Part shown: positions 16,193-23,943 of the stretch, piece after piece
Layout of the letters: every line of letters starts with the position of its first letter
How positions within the stretch are numbered: position 1 is the first letter of the stretch
Program-made: the position numbers and the translations under genes
Notes under the pieces: model-generated
The model's input: only the letters and a program-made list of their open reading frames with translations
Told to the model about the DNA's origin: nothing
The model's database searches: none
From: Alectryocaccomicrobium faecavium
GTDB lineage: Bacteria > Bacillota > Clostridia > Christensenellales > Aristaeellaceae
DNA: 36,082 bases
Assembly (NCBI GenBank): GCA_018713425.1
Contig: DVOT01000232.1
Coordinates: 1 to 36,082, forward strand
Reading direction: 5' to 3'

Positions 16193-16594
16193 ATGACGCA
16201 GGAACAGCAGCAGGAGATCCGGCGGTTGAGAGCCATGGGCGAAGGGTATAAGCGAATCGGCGCGATCCTGAATCTGTCCGTTAATACGGTCAAGTCTTTT
16301 TGTCGGCGGGACAGTGCGGTGAATCCGCCGCAATCCCAGGAAAAAGGGAATCAGGCGGCGTGCCTTCGCTGCGGACAGCCGCTTATTTTGATTGCCGGAC
16401 GGAGAAAACGGCTGTTCTGCTCGGACGCATGCCGGATGGCCTACTGGCGCACGCAGGCGTACCCGAAGGAAAACGCGCGGCGGTGCGCGGGATGCGGAAG
16501 GCTGCTCATGGGCAATGATCTGCAAAGAAAATACTGCGGACATGCCTGCTATATTGCGCACCGCTTTGGGAAAGGAGACGGGCATGCAGGATAA
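16193..16594 (+). CDS. Small HTH / zinc-finger protein of the recombinase module
   Basis: The 133-residue protein has two parts. Residues 1-40 form a helix-turn-helix of the sigma-region-4 kind (MGEGYKRIGAILNLSVNTVKSFCRR). Residues about 55-125 hold two zinc-binding clusters: CLRCGQPL...FCSDACRMAYW and CAGCGRLL...YCGHACYIAHR. Such proteins are often named sigma-70-like in Firmicutes mobile elements and sit directly ahead of serine recombinases. They are likely DNA-binding regulators or recombination accessory factors, not true sigma factors, because the other sigma regions are absent. The start has AGGAGGAAAG upstream. It overlaps the next small gene by 11 bases. Confidence 0.8.
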   Translation: MTQEQQQEIRRLRAMGEGYKRIGAILNLSVNTVKSFCRRDSAVNPPQSQEKGNQAACLRCGQPLILIAGRRKRLFCSDACRMAYWRTQAYPKENARRCAGCGRLLMGNDLQRKYCGHACYIAHRFGKGDGHAG

Positions 16595-16802
16595 TCGTTT
16601 GCGCGGACCGGTTACAAACCCAAAACCGCTGCTTTCACCGGCTCAGTTTCAGCGTGAACTTTCCTATCGCGCTGCTATGGCGGTCATCCGGCACATGCTT
16701 CGCGAGGGACTGATCACCCGCGGCGAGTTTGTCGGAATCCAACCAATTCTGGCGGAGAAATTCTCCCCGGTTTGGGGCGGGTTGTATCCAAATGACGGTT
16801 GA
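16584..16802 (+). CDS. SHOCT-like small protein
   Basis: The 72-residue protein starts at an ATG preceded by AAAGGAG, inside the end of the upstream gene. Its second half, MLREGLITRGEFVGIQPIL followed by AEKFSPVWGGL, resembles the short C-terminal (SHOCT) helical domain found in many small mobile-element proteins. Its position between an HTH/zinc protein and a serine recombinase recurs in Firmicutes elements. It could be a recombination directionality factor or accessory protein; nothing in the sequence proves this. Confidence 0.7.
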   Translation: MQDNRLRGPVTNPKPLLSPAQFQRELSYRAAMAVIRHMLREGLITRGEFVGIQPILAEKFSPVWGGLYPNDG

Positions 16803-16850
16803 TACTTCTTCTAAAAAGAGGGAATATAGTCGCGGAAGGAGGCGAAAGCC

Positions 16851-18191
16851 ATGGAAAACACAGGGCAGAACAGAACCATGACGATCCACAGGGTCAAGCC
16901 GGTTCACGCGGCCGTTCCCCGCAGGGAACGTGTTGCGGCCTACTGCCGCGTTTCAACCGGGAAGGAAGCCATGCTGCACTCGCTCGCGGAGCAGGTAAGC
17001 TATTACAGTGCATACATCCAAAAGCATCCGGGCTGGGCGTTCGCGGGCGTATATGCGGATGAGGCGTACACAGGGACGAAGGATGCGCGGCCACAGTTTC
17101 AGTGTCTGCTGGAAGCGTGCCGGGCGGGCAAGGTCGACCGGATCCTCACCAAATCGATCAGCCGGTTTGCCCGAAATACGCTGATTCTGCTGGAAACGGT
17201 ACGGGAACTGAAGGAACTCGGCGTAGCGGTGTACTTTGAGGAACAGCATATCGATAGTCTGAGCGGGGATGGCGAGCTGATGCTGACCATCCTCGCTTCT
17301 TTTGCGCAGGAAGAAAGCAAGAGCGTTTCGGACAACTGTAAGTGGCGGATTCGCAAGGATTTTTCCGAGGGCAAGCCTATGAATCTGATGCTGATGTACG
17401 GGTATCGCAGTGAAAATGGGAAGATTGAAATTGACCCGGAAGAAGCCGCGATTGTGAAGCGTGTCTTTTCGGAATACCTGCGAGGCGACGGCAGCCCAAC
17501 GATTGCGAAGCGCCTGCGGGAGGAAGGGGTGCCGCGCCGGTACGGCGGGGAATGGACGGCCACGGCGGTACGGGAAATGCTCCTGAACGAGAAATATACG
17601 GGCGACGCGCTTTTGCAAAAGACATATATAGCTGATCACCTCTCAAAAGAAAAGCACTACAACCGTGGAGAGCTGCCGCAGTATTATGCGGAACAAACAC
17701 ATCCGGCGATCATCAGCCATGAGGTGTTCGAAAGAGCGCAGACGATAGCATCTGCTAGGCTGGCCCAATTGAATGTAAGCAAGCCGACAAGCGCACGCTA
17801 TCCTTTGAGTGGGAAAGTGATTTGCGGCCTCTGCGGAGCGCACTATAACCGGCGGACCAGATCCAGCGGGAAGGGTACGCCGAAGCGCATCGTGTGGCAA
17901 TGCCTGACTTACGCGCAAAAGGGAAAAGCGGCCTGCGCCTCCAAACAAATTCCGGAGGAGACGCTGCTGACCCTCGCCTGCGAAGTCTTGGGCGTGCGTG
18001 AGATCACAGAGGAGAACATAGGCTGCCTGTCTGAAATCCGGATACACGCATCCAACAGCGTTGCGTTTATCTTTGCGGACGGCCATGCGGAGGAAAAGAT
18101 CTGGCAGGATCGTTCCCGTGCAGAGAGCTGGACGGACGAGATGAGGAAGCGAGCCAGCGAACAGATGAAACGGAGGCACAGCCATGAGTGA
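16851..18191 (+). CDS. Large serine recombinase 1
   Basis: The 446-residue enzyme performs site-specific DNA exchange through a serine nucleophile. The resolvase-type catalytic domain is at about 26-175, with Ser35 in AAYCRVSTGKE, the KSISRFARN helix motif and SFAQEESKSVSDN leading into the long E helix. The recombinase domain follows (about 190-300; SPTIAKRLREEGVPRRYGGEWTATAV is the typical region, quoted as pattern). A zinc ribbon is at about 325-370 (CGLCGAHYNRRTRS...WQC...ACASKQI). It is shorter than recombinase 2 and lacks a long coiled coil after the ribbon. The start has GAAGGAGGCG upstream. The stop overlaps the start of recombinase 2 by eight bases, so the two are likely co-translated and may act together. 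Confidence 0.95.
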   Translation: MENTGQNRTMTIHRVKPVHAAVPRRERVAAYCRVSTGKEAMLHSLAEQVSYYSAYIQKHPGWAFAGVYADEAYTGTKDARPQFQCLLEACRAGKVDRILTKSISRFARNTLILLETVRELKELGVAVYFEEQHIDSLSGDGELMLTILASFAQEESKSVSDNCKWRIRKDFSEGKPMNLMLMYGYRSENGKIEIDPEEAAIVKRVFSEYLRGDGSPTIAKRLREEGVPRRYGGEWTATAVREMLLNEKYTGDALLQKTYIADHLSKEKHYNRGELPQYYAEQTHPAIISHEVFERAQTIASARLAQLNVSKPTSARYPLSGKVICGLCGAHYNRRTRSSGKGTPKRIVWQCLTYAQKGKAACASKQIPEETLLTLACEVLGVREITEENIGCLSEIRIHASNSVAFIFADGHAEEKIWQDRSRAESWTDEMRKRASEQMKRRHSHE

Positions 18192-19809
18192 ATGGATCCG
18201 GGTCAATCCGAATGGGACGCGGGTACGAACGATCCCAGCGACCGTGCAGCGGTTTTCGCCCCAGCGCGCGGCAGTTTCCGCAAAGAAGCGGGTAGCAGCG
18301 TATGCCCGTGTCAGTACTGATGAAGAGGAGCAGCTGACTTCTTATGAGGCGCAGGTGGACTATTATACCCGCTATATCCAGGCCAATCCCGAATGGGAGT
18401 TTATCGAGGTTTATGCGGACGAGGGCATTTCAGGCACCAACACCAAAAAGCGCAGGAACTTCAATCGCATGATTGAAGATGCGATGGCCGGGAAGATCGA
18501 CCGCATCATTACAAAATCCGTCAGCCGTTTCGCCCGCAACACAGTAGATACCCTTACGACCATTCGCAAGCTGAAGGAGAAGGGCGTGGGTGTATTCTTC
18601 GAGAAGGAAAACATCGATACGCTGGACAGCAAAGGCGAGCTGCTCATCACCATTATGTCTTCCCTGGCGCAGGAAGAGAGCCGGAGTATCTCCGAAAACG
18701 TCACCTGGGGCTGGCGTAAGCGCATTGCAGATGGCAAGGTGTCCGTGCCATACGGCCACTTCCTGGGCTATGAAAAGGATGAGAACGGAAACATGCGCAT
18801 TGTGGAAAGCGAAGCGCGAATTGTCCGTCAGATCTATGGCATGTTTCTGGACGGGGAAACGCCGTCCAGCATTGCCGCTTACTTGACCCGGTGCGGAATT
18901 CCCACGCCGTCCGGCAAGACGAGGTGGCAGGATGGCACGGTGAAGTCTATCCTAACCAATGAGAAGTACAAGGGTGACGCCCTGCTGCAAAAGACCTTTA
19001 CGGTGGATTTTCTGCAGAAGAAAAAGAAAGTGAATAAAGGAGAAGTGCCGCAGTATTACGTTGAGAACAGCCATCCCGCAATCGTTACCGCGGAGGTGTT
19101 CGATCTGGTGCAGTACGAAATGAAGCGCCGCCGGGAAATTGGGCGGCACACCAGCGCAGCCGGCATATTCTCAAACCGGCTCGTTTGCGGAAAATGCGGC
19201 GCATATTACGGAAGCAAGGTCTGGCACAGCACGGACGCCTATCGAACGCGGATCTGGCGTTGCAATAGGAAGTACGAGGAAAAGGGCCGGCCGTGCCCTT
19301 CGCCGCACCTCCGGGATGAGGAGATTCGGGCAGCCTTCCTGCAGGCCGTGAATGAGGTTGTAGCACGAAAAACGGAGATTGTGGACGCATGCTCTAAAGT
19401 CTTGCTGGCGCTCAGCGATACGGAGAATCTTGAACGGGAAGCGGAGCGCCTGCAGACAGAGCAGGAGCGTGTGTATCAGCAGATCATGAGCCAGATCCAG
19501 GAGAACGCAACGAAGACCCAGGACCAGGAGGCATACAACCAGCGGGTAGAATCGCTGTATGCCCGGTACGAAGCGCTGAAGGCAAAGGCGCAGAAGGTCA
19601 GGAATCTGATGATGGATAAGGTCGGCCGCCGCAGGAAAATGGAAGCTTATCTCCAAAGGCTAAGGCAGCTGGAGAACGTAGTGGACTTCGACGAGAGCAT
19701 GTTCGCAGGAACGGTGGATCAGGTCACCGTTTATCCGGGGCAGGAAAGACCCCAAAAGCGGCTGACGTTCCGCTGGAAAGACGGTTCAGAGACGTCGGTT
19801 ACAATATAA
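18184..19809 (+). CDS. Large serine recombinase 2
   Basis: The 541-residue enzyme has the full large-serine-integrase layout. The catalytic domain is at about 35-185, with Ser44 in AAYARVSTDEEEQ, KSVSRFARN and SLAQEESRSISEN. The recombinase domain is at about 200-310 (SSIAAYLTRCGIPTPSGKTRW). The zinc ribbon is at about 335-375 (LVCGKCGAYYGSKVW, then WRCNR and PCPSPHL). A coiled coil (about 415-480) is inserted into the C-terminal region and is known in this family to control integration versus excision. The gene starts within the end of recombinase 1 (ATGAGTGA overlap). A 58-base dyad lies directly downstream. It is probably the prophage integrase, with recombinase 1 as partner. Confidence 0.95.
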   Translation: MSEWIRVNPNGTRVRTIPATVQRFSPQRAAVSAKKRVAAYARVSTDEEEQLTSYEAQVDYYTRYIQANPEWEFIEVYADEGISGTNTKKRRNFNRMIEDAMAGKIDRIITKSVSRFARNTVDTLTTIRKLKEKGVGVFFEKENIDTLDSKGELLITIMSSLAQEESRSISENVTWGWRKRIADGKVSVPYGHFLGYEKDENGNMRIVESEARIVRQIYGMFLDGETPSSIAAYLTRCGIPTPSGKTRWQDGTVKSILTNEKYKGDALLQKTFTVDFLQKKKKVNKGEVPQYYVENSHPAIVTAEVFDLVQYEMKRRREIGRHTSAAGIFSNRLVCGKCGAYYGSKVWHSTDAYRTRIWRCNRKYEEKGRPCPSPHLRDEEIRAAFLQAVNEVVARKTEIVDACSKVLLALSDTENLEREAERLQTEQERVYQQIMSQIQENATKTQDQEAYNQRVESLYARYEALKAKAQKVRNLMMDKVGRRRKMEAYLQRLRQLENVVDFDESMFAGTVDQVTVYPGQERPQKRLTFRWKDGSETSVTI

Positions 19810-19821
19810 CGGCACACCAAA

Positions 19822-19879
19822 CAGCCCGCAGACTGAGCGGGCGGCGAAGCGATTCGCCAGAGGCTCGGCTTGCGGGCTG
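19822..19879. repeat. 58-base dyad downstream of the recombinases; possible att site or terminator
   Basis: CAGCCCGCA (19822-19830) pairs with TGCGGGCTG (19871-19879). The stem continues through a nearly paired stretch to GAGC/GCTC, then closes on GGCGAA-GCGA-TTCGCC (19843-19858). The rod occupies most of the 112 bases between convergent recombinase 2 and the DNA ligase gene. Its size and position fit either a bidirectional terminator or the attachment-site hybrid next to an integrase gene. G-T pairs in the stem favour an RNA structure slightly. Confidence 0.6.
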
Positions 19880-19921
19880 CGATATGGCAGAACTTTTACA
19901 TGAGTGACGTTACCTCAGCGT

Positions 19922-20836
19922 CTACAGCGGAACATAATAATCGTCCCGGAATCCCTTAAACCTTGGTTGGCGCAAGCTTCCCGCGCTGGTACGCTCCATA
20001 TAGGTGACGGTGCATACGGGTGGATTTTGATACCAAACAGCGTTCTCATTTCCTGCTGGCAGAGATGGAAAAGGGCAGACATATGTCGTAGGGTAGCGCT
20101 TAACGGCTTCTCGAGAGACGCCCAGCGCGACATGCCCCTGATAGCGCGGTGGAGAATCTATGCTGCCCAAGACGATGCTGGTGTTCTGCAGGCCCTTTTC
20201 AATATAGCCACAGGCGAGGAAATCTTCATCTAAGACATTTTTTACTTTTATCCAATCTCCTGAGCGTTTGCCCATGCGGTAAGCGCTGCTTTTTTCTTTT
20301 TGGACGATTCCTTCTAGTCCTTGTTCAGCGGTTAGCTGAAGCAAGGCGTTTGCGTTTCCTTGAAGTACCCGGGATATCGCAAAGTTCCCCGCATCATGTG
20401 CGATTTCAGACAGAATTTCTTTGCGAATGTGCAGTGGCTTAGCGGTCAGATCCTCGCCATTCAAATACAGGATGTCAAAGGCTGCATAGCTGGCTGGTTG
20501 CTGGCGAGACCGCAGGCGGATGCGCACAGAATCCGTCATCATGCTGCGCGCCTGGAGCGCTTCAAAGTCCGGCTTGCCTTGCGTACCGGTGATGATAAGT
20601 TCTCCATCCAGTATGCAGGTACCTGTAACGTATTTGTGCAGGCGTGCGAGCTCAGGAAAACCGGATAGTAAACGCACATTGCGCTTGTTTCGAAGGTCGG
20701 TTTCCTCTGCCGACAGATAGGCAATACAACGAATGCCGTCCAATTTGAGTTCGTTGAGCCACTCGCTGGACTCTATAGGTTGGTGGCGCTGTGCAAGCAG
20801 CATGGGTTGCACGCCCCGTTCTTCAAACAGATCCAT
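19922..20836 (-). CDS. ATP-dependent DNA ligase, LigD ligase-domain type (NHEJ)
   Basis: The 304-residue enzyme seals DNA ends held by Ku. The adenylation domain is at about 1-200, with nucleophile Lys31 in ELKLDGIR, LDGELIITG near 76-84, AAFDILYLNGEDL near 118-130, and the EGIVQK...SGDWIKVK region at 175-199. An OB-fold domain fills about 203-304 and ends with the usual LRQPRFKGFRDD. The length fits a ligase-only protein; the polymerase and nuclease domains of full LigD are absent. The ATG overlaps the stop codon of ku (TAATG), so the two are translationally coupled. No second NHEJ polymerase is encoded nearby. Confidence 0.95.
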   Translation of the reverse strand: MDLFEERGVQPMLLAQRHQPIESSEWLNELKLDGIRCIAYLSAEETDLRNKRNVRLLSGFPELARLHKYVTGTCILDGELIITGTQGKPDFEALQARSMMTDSVRIRLRSRQQPASYAAFDILYLNGEDLTAKPLHIRKEILSEIAHDAGNFAISRVLQGNANALLQLTAEQGLEGIVQKEKSSAYRMGKRSGDWIKVKNVLDEDFLACGYIEKGLQNTSIVLGSIDSPPRYQGHVALGVSREAVKRYPTTYVCPFPSLPAGNENAVWYQNPPVCTVTYMERTSAGSLRQPRFKGFRDDYYVPL

Positions 20837-21612
20837 TAGTGCACACCTGTTGGTTCAGGAACCTTTACCTGCGCGAGGCTCTTTCTCAATGCTTCCATGA
20901 GATCAGCGATACCACCTTGTGGTTCCGCTGCGGCGACAATTTCTTGCCCGTCGATCTTTCGCTGAATGGCGGCAATTAGCCGCTCTTCGTATTCATCGCG
21001 ATATTTCTCTGGCGCATAGGGCGCGATCATGCTATGCACGAGTAGACGGCCCATATGCAGCTCATCCTCCGAAACCTCGATCTTGCCCGAAGAACGGGGA
21101 AACATGCGAATTTGTGCCTGATAAAAAAGTGTTTGCACGCGGATACCGTCCGGTTCGGGTATCAGCGCCAGCATATTTTGCCGGTTCCAGAGCACGCATT
21201 GTCCGATACCAATCACACCTTCATCCTGCATTGCAAGACGAAGCAGCTCGTAGGCGCGGTCGCTTCCGTCGGGTGCAGAAAGATAGGATTTATCGAAATA
21301 TACCGGTGGGATGTACTCTAGCGGAGTGAATTGCAGGATGCGGATGCTGCGGTCGCGCGCAGTGCGCGTGCGTTCCAGCTCCTCCTCGGTAAGAGTAACA
21401 TATCGTCCCTTGGCATATTCGTAACCCTTGATGATATCCGCAGATTCAACCTCGGCGCCATTGTCTTCACGTACCTTTTTTTGCCGGATGCGCACGCCAT
21501 CATTTGTGAGTTGATGAAAGGAAATTCCTTTTTCCTGTACGGCGGGATAGAGCGAAATTGGAATGTGCACCATTCCAAAACTGATTGCCGTTTTTCTTGA
21601 TGCCGCTGGCAT
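20836..21612 (-). CDS. ku: Ku, DNA end-binding protein of bacterial NHEJ
   Basis: The 258-residue protein forms a homodimeric ring that threads onto double-strand breaks and recruits the ligase. The Ku core is visible throughout: ISFGMVHIPISLYPAV at residues 10-25, FHQLTNDGVRIRQKKV at 32-47, IIKGYEYAKGRYVTLTEEEL around 60-79, IPPVYFDKSYLSAPDG, and a C-terminal GGIADLMEALRKSL typical of the bacterial family. I chose ATG 21612 rather than the upstream GTG at 21621 because GAGGTG lies six bases before it. It is the first gene of a two-gene - strand unit, divergent from the CBASS-like pair. A TATACT box at 21641-21636 could serve as its -10 element. Confidence 0.95.
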   Translation of the reverse strand: MPAASRKTAISFGMVHIPISLYPAVQEKGISFHQLTNDGVRIRQKKVREDNGAEVESADIIKGYEYAKGRYVTLTEEELERTRTARDRSIRILQFTPLEYIPPVYFDKSYLSAPDGSDRAYELLRLAMQDEGVIGIGQCVLWNRQNMLALIPEPDGIRVQTLFYQAQIRMFPRSSGKIEVSEDELHMGRLLVHSMIAPYAPEKYRDEYEERLIAAIQRKIDGQEIVAAAEPQGGIADLMEALRKSLAQVKVPEPTGVH

Positions 21613-21678
21613 GGATAACACCTCGTTTTTTTCTTAGTATATCCCAATAGACGGATTTCAATTTTGTCGCTGCTGTCC

Positions 21679-21707
21679 TTGACATATAATTCGTTTTGTG
21701 CTAAACT
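21679..21707 (+). promoter_or_regulatory. Promoter of the CBASS-like operon
   Basis: A perfect TTGACA (21679-21684) is followed by a 17-base spacer and TAAACT (21702-21707). It lies 65 bases before the likely TTG start of the nucleotidyltransferase, in the AT-rich gap that separates it from divergent ku. Confidence 0.7.
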
Positions 21708-21771
21708 ATAAGTTAAGTTCTGGATTTTATAGTTGAACAGTTTCGTAGAACGAGAAAATGAGGTGAAAAAA

Positions 21772-22593
21772 TTGGGCCACTATGTTACACGCGAACATGT
21801 GATCGATTCTCAGACAAGAACACTTATCTCTTCCCGGTATCACACTATTACTAAAACTATAAATCGCGAATTGTGGAATAGTGTAAGCGATGAAGAGCAT
21901 AGTTTTTATGTTGGATCATATGGGAGAAGGACAGCTATAGATACAAGCGATATTGATATTCTTATCGAGGTTCCGAACAATTTCTATGTCGCAAGCACAA
22001 ATACGACTTATAATCCTCAGTCATATTTATTGCAAGTTGTAAAAAATGCAATACTAACTAGCTATCCCAGATCTAATGTGCGTGGAGATGGGCAAGTTGT
22101 GGTTATTGAATTTTCGGATGGTATGAAAGTTGAGATACTTCCAGCGATGAGGCAGACGGATAGATTTGGAAACATAACTTATACATATCCAGACACACAT
22201 ATGGGAGGTAATTGGTTAAGTACAAATCCAAAATTAGAACAAGAAGCTATGATGAAGCGGAATAATGATTCAAATGGTTTGCTTTTTGATACATGTAAAC
22301 ATATTCGATGGATCAGAGATGAATTTTTTTCATCTTACTATCTGTCTGGTATTGTAATTGATTCATTTGTTTATGCGGCAATTGGAGGATGGCACTGGTT
22401 AAAAGAAGATGAAAAGTCTGATGGTCAGCCCAAAGGTGCTTACGAACAAAGATTATTATTTTACTTTAATCAGATAACTTGGAGTGGTAATGTAAGCGAT
22501 TTTTATCTTAAGGCTCCCGGAAGCGGCATGAGCGTAAATACTAAAAATAGTTTTGAGTGTTTAGATAAGGTTTTGAGGAAGATGGTGGAATAA
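21772..22593 (+). CDS. SMODS/CD-NTase family nucleotidyltransferase (CBASS-like)
   Basis: The 273-residue enzyme belongs to the cGAS/DncV-like superfamily, which makes cyclic or linear oligonucleotide signals on phage infection. The catalytic core has Gly48-Ser49 and the acidic pair Asp60/Asp62 in GSYGRRTAIDTSDIDILIEV. The third acidic residue is Glu121 in GMKVEILPA. All three expected positions are present, so activity is likely. The product nucleotide cannot be predicted. I prefer TTG 21772 because GAGGTG sits six bases upstream; GTG 21763 and TTG 21733 are alternatives. The stop overlaps the next start (TAATG). Low GC compared with both flanks suggests recent transfer. No ubiquitin-like (Cap2/Cap3) or HORMA/TRIP13 accessory genes are adjacent, so it would be a minimal two-gene system. 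Confidence 0.88.
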   Translation: MGHYVTREHVIDSQTRTLISSRYHTITKTINRELWNSVSDEEHSFYVGSYGRRTAIDTSDIDILIEVPNNFYVASTNTTYNPQSYLLQVVKNAILTSYPRSNVRGDGQVVVIEFSDGMKVEILPAMRQTDRFGNITYTYPDTHMGGNWLSTNPKLEQEAMMKRNNDSNGLLFDTCKHIRWIRDEFFSSYYLSGIVIDSFVYAAIGGWHWLKEDEKSDGQPKGAYEQRLLFYFNQITWSGNVSDFYLKAPGSGMSVNTKNSFECLDKVLRKMVE

Positions 22594-23129
22594 TGCAAGA
22601 TATGAAAGAAGTTATAAAAACTCATATGATTGAAGCGGCTGGCAATGTGATATATACATACAATGCACATTGGAATATCGTAAATAGATTAAAAAAGCAG
22701 AATAAAACAATAAAAGTTGTACAAATTATTCTTACCGCACTATCGACTAGCGGTTTTTTGGGAGCAATTTTGTCGGGTATTTCACAATTAAGTTGGGTTG
22801 GAGGATTAACTTCTGCCATTGCATTGGGATTAAATTTATATACACTAAATTTTAATATTGAAGATGATATTTGCAAGCATACTGATGCGGCAAACGCACT
22901 ATGGGAGGTTAGAGAAGCATATAAAGCCGCTATTACGGATATTGAGCTCCTTAGTATCGAGGAGGCTCGATCTAGGCGAGATGAGATGACAAAGATAGTT
23001 AGTCATATTAATAAGAGCTATCCAGGGACTGATGAAAAAAGTTTTTCAAAAGCACAAAAAGAGATGGATAAATATCAATTCAAACCTGGCGAAGCAGAAA
23101 GTTTATTAGTTATCGAAAGAGGAAAATGA
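22593..23129 (+). CDS. SLATT-domain two-transmembrane effector
   Basis: The 178-residue protein has an N-terminal amphipathic helix (AAGNVIYTYNAHWNIVNRLKK), then two membrane helices at about 40-62 and 67-87. A cytoplasmic helical tail carries the SLATT-type pattern of a first helix crossing into the membrane pair and a long helix after it (ANALWEVREAYKAAITDIELL, cited as region 100-120). SLATT proteins pair with SMODS nucleotidyltransferases and are predicted to form pores or disrupt the membrane when the nucleotide signal appears, killing the infected cell. The ATG lies within the TAATG overlap with the nucleotidyltransferase, so the pair is co-translated. It shares the AT-rich composition of its partner. 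Confidence 0.85.
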   Translation: MQDMKEVIKTHMIEAAGNVIYTYNAHWNIVNRLKKQNKTIKVVQIILTALSTSGFLGAILSGISQLSWVGGLTSAIALGLNLYTLNFNIEDDICKHTDAANALWEVREAYKAAITDIELLSIEEARSRRDEMTKIVSHINKSYPGTDEKSFSKAQKEMDKYQFKPGEAESLLVIERGK

Positions 23130-23163
23130 AGAGCTAGAACGACAAAACAGAGATAAATAAGGT

Positions 23164-23195
23164 GGGGTGTGCGAAAAAGAAGCAATGCACTCCCC
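23164..23195 (+). terminator. Hairpin after the SLATT gene
   Basis: GGGGTGTGC (23164-23172) pairs with GCACTCCCC (23187-23195) with one mismatch around a 14-base loop. Only TTG follows, so it is a weak terminator candidate, or a structured 3' end, ahead of the strong one at 23254. Confidence 0.35.
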
Positions 23196-23253
23196 TTGAA
23201 CACCCTCATCTGGCAATCGTAACTTGTATCATTATATGAGTGCAGACACAGCA

Positions 23254-23295
23254 ATAAGTCCTGAAAGCAGAGCGTTTTCAGGACTTATCTTTTTA
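23254..23295 (+). terminator. Strong terminator closing the CBASS-like operon
   Basis: ATAAGTCCTGAAA (23254-23266) pairs perfectly with TTTCAGGACTTAT (23276-23288) around a 9-base loop, followed by CTTTTTAT. It marks the right end of the AT-rich block. Confidence 0.9.
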
Positions 23296-23359
23296 TAATT
23301 GCGCCCCAGTTGACCTATAGATGCCAGGCGTACGCGCCAAAAACGAAGGAGGAAGCCCC

Positions 23360-23830
23360 ATGAAAGCTCTGTGCGGATTGCTGGAATGCGAAACTTGTCC
23401 CTTGCGGGAAAAATGCGGCGGCTGCGCCGAAACGGGCGGCAAGCCGTTTGGCGGCACATGCCCAATCGCCGAGTGCTGCAAAAGCGGCGGTTGTGAAAAT
23501 CATGGCCAGGCGTTTGCAGCGCCATGCCGCCTGAAAGAGCAACTCATCGCGGAATTCAACGCGCTGGACATCCCGGATATGGAAGAGGTGAAAAGCCTCA
23601 ATGCGCTCCTGGGCGCTTACGTAAATCTTTCCTACACCCTGCCCAGCGGGCAGGCCATTCGCTTCTGGGATGATAACAAAGTATACCTGGGAAACCAGCT
23701 GCACAAAAAGGGCAGCGACCGCTGCTATGGCTTGACCGCGGATGAAAACTACCTTCTGGTCTGCGAATACGGCGACGAAGGGCGCGACGCTGAAATCGTC
23801 GTCTATCAGCGGCGAAAGAAGCGCACCTAG
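23360..23830 (+). CDS. DUF3795-like cysteine-rich protein
   Basis: The 156-residue protein has ten cysteines in its first 56 residues (5, 10, 13, 19, 22, 34, 39, 40, 45 and 56), including CGLLECETCPLREKCGGC. This arrangement is typical of DUF3795 proteins, small Clostridia proteins thought to bind metal or an iron-sulfur cluster. The C-terminal half is a soluble alpha/beta region (LPSGQAIRFWDDNKVYLGNQ) without a recognised domain. I chose ATG 23360 because GAAGGAGGAAG precedes it; the upstream in-frame ATG has no ribosome-binding site. It is transcribed toward the GH2 gene and shares no operon. Function is unknown. Confidence 0.78.
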   Translation: MKALCGLLECETCPLREKCGGCAETGGKPFGGTCPIAECCKSGGCENHGQAFAAPCRLKEQLIAEFNALDIPDMEEVKSLNALLGAYVNLSYTLPSGQAIRFWDDNKVYLGNQLHKKGSDRCYGLTADENYLLVCEYGDEGRDAEIVVYQRRKKRT

Positions 23831-23861
23831 CGGAGTCCCACCGGGCGCGCCGCGCAAAAAG

Positions 23862-23924
23862 GGGCAGGACGCAAAGGCGCGCCGTCTTCTTTTATCGAAA
23901 GGAGCTCGCCCATCCGTCCTGCCC
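23862..23924. repeat. 10-base inverted repeat between convergent genes
   Basis: GGGCAGGACG (23862-23871) and CGTCCTGCCC (23915-23924) are exact inverted copies 43 bases apart. A smaller pairing, GACG/CGTC, lies inside and TCTTCTTTTAT follows it. The element sits in the gap between the DUF3795 gene (+) and the GH2 gene (-), so it probably ends transcription from both sides. Confidence 0.5.
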
Positions 23925-23943
23925 TATATCGGTTCGCACATAC

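Noticed and set aside
19922..21612. Ku and ligase as part of the phage genome
   Set aside because: Some phages carry Ku, but here the genes face the recombinases beyond a dyad and form the usual bacterial pair; host location is more likely though unproven.
21733..21771. Upstream TTG and GTG starts for the nucleotidyltransferase
   Set aside because: They lack a good ribosome-binding site, whereas TTG 21772 has GAGGTG six bases upstream; not fully excluded.
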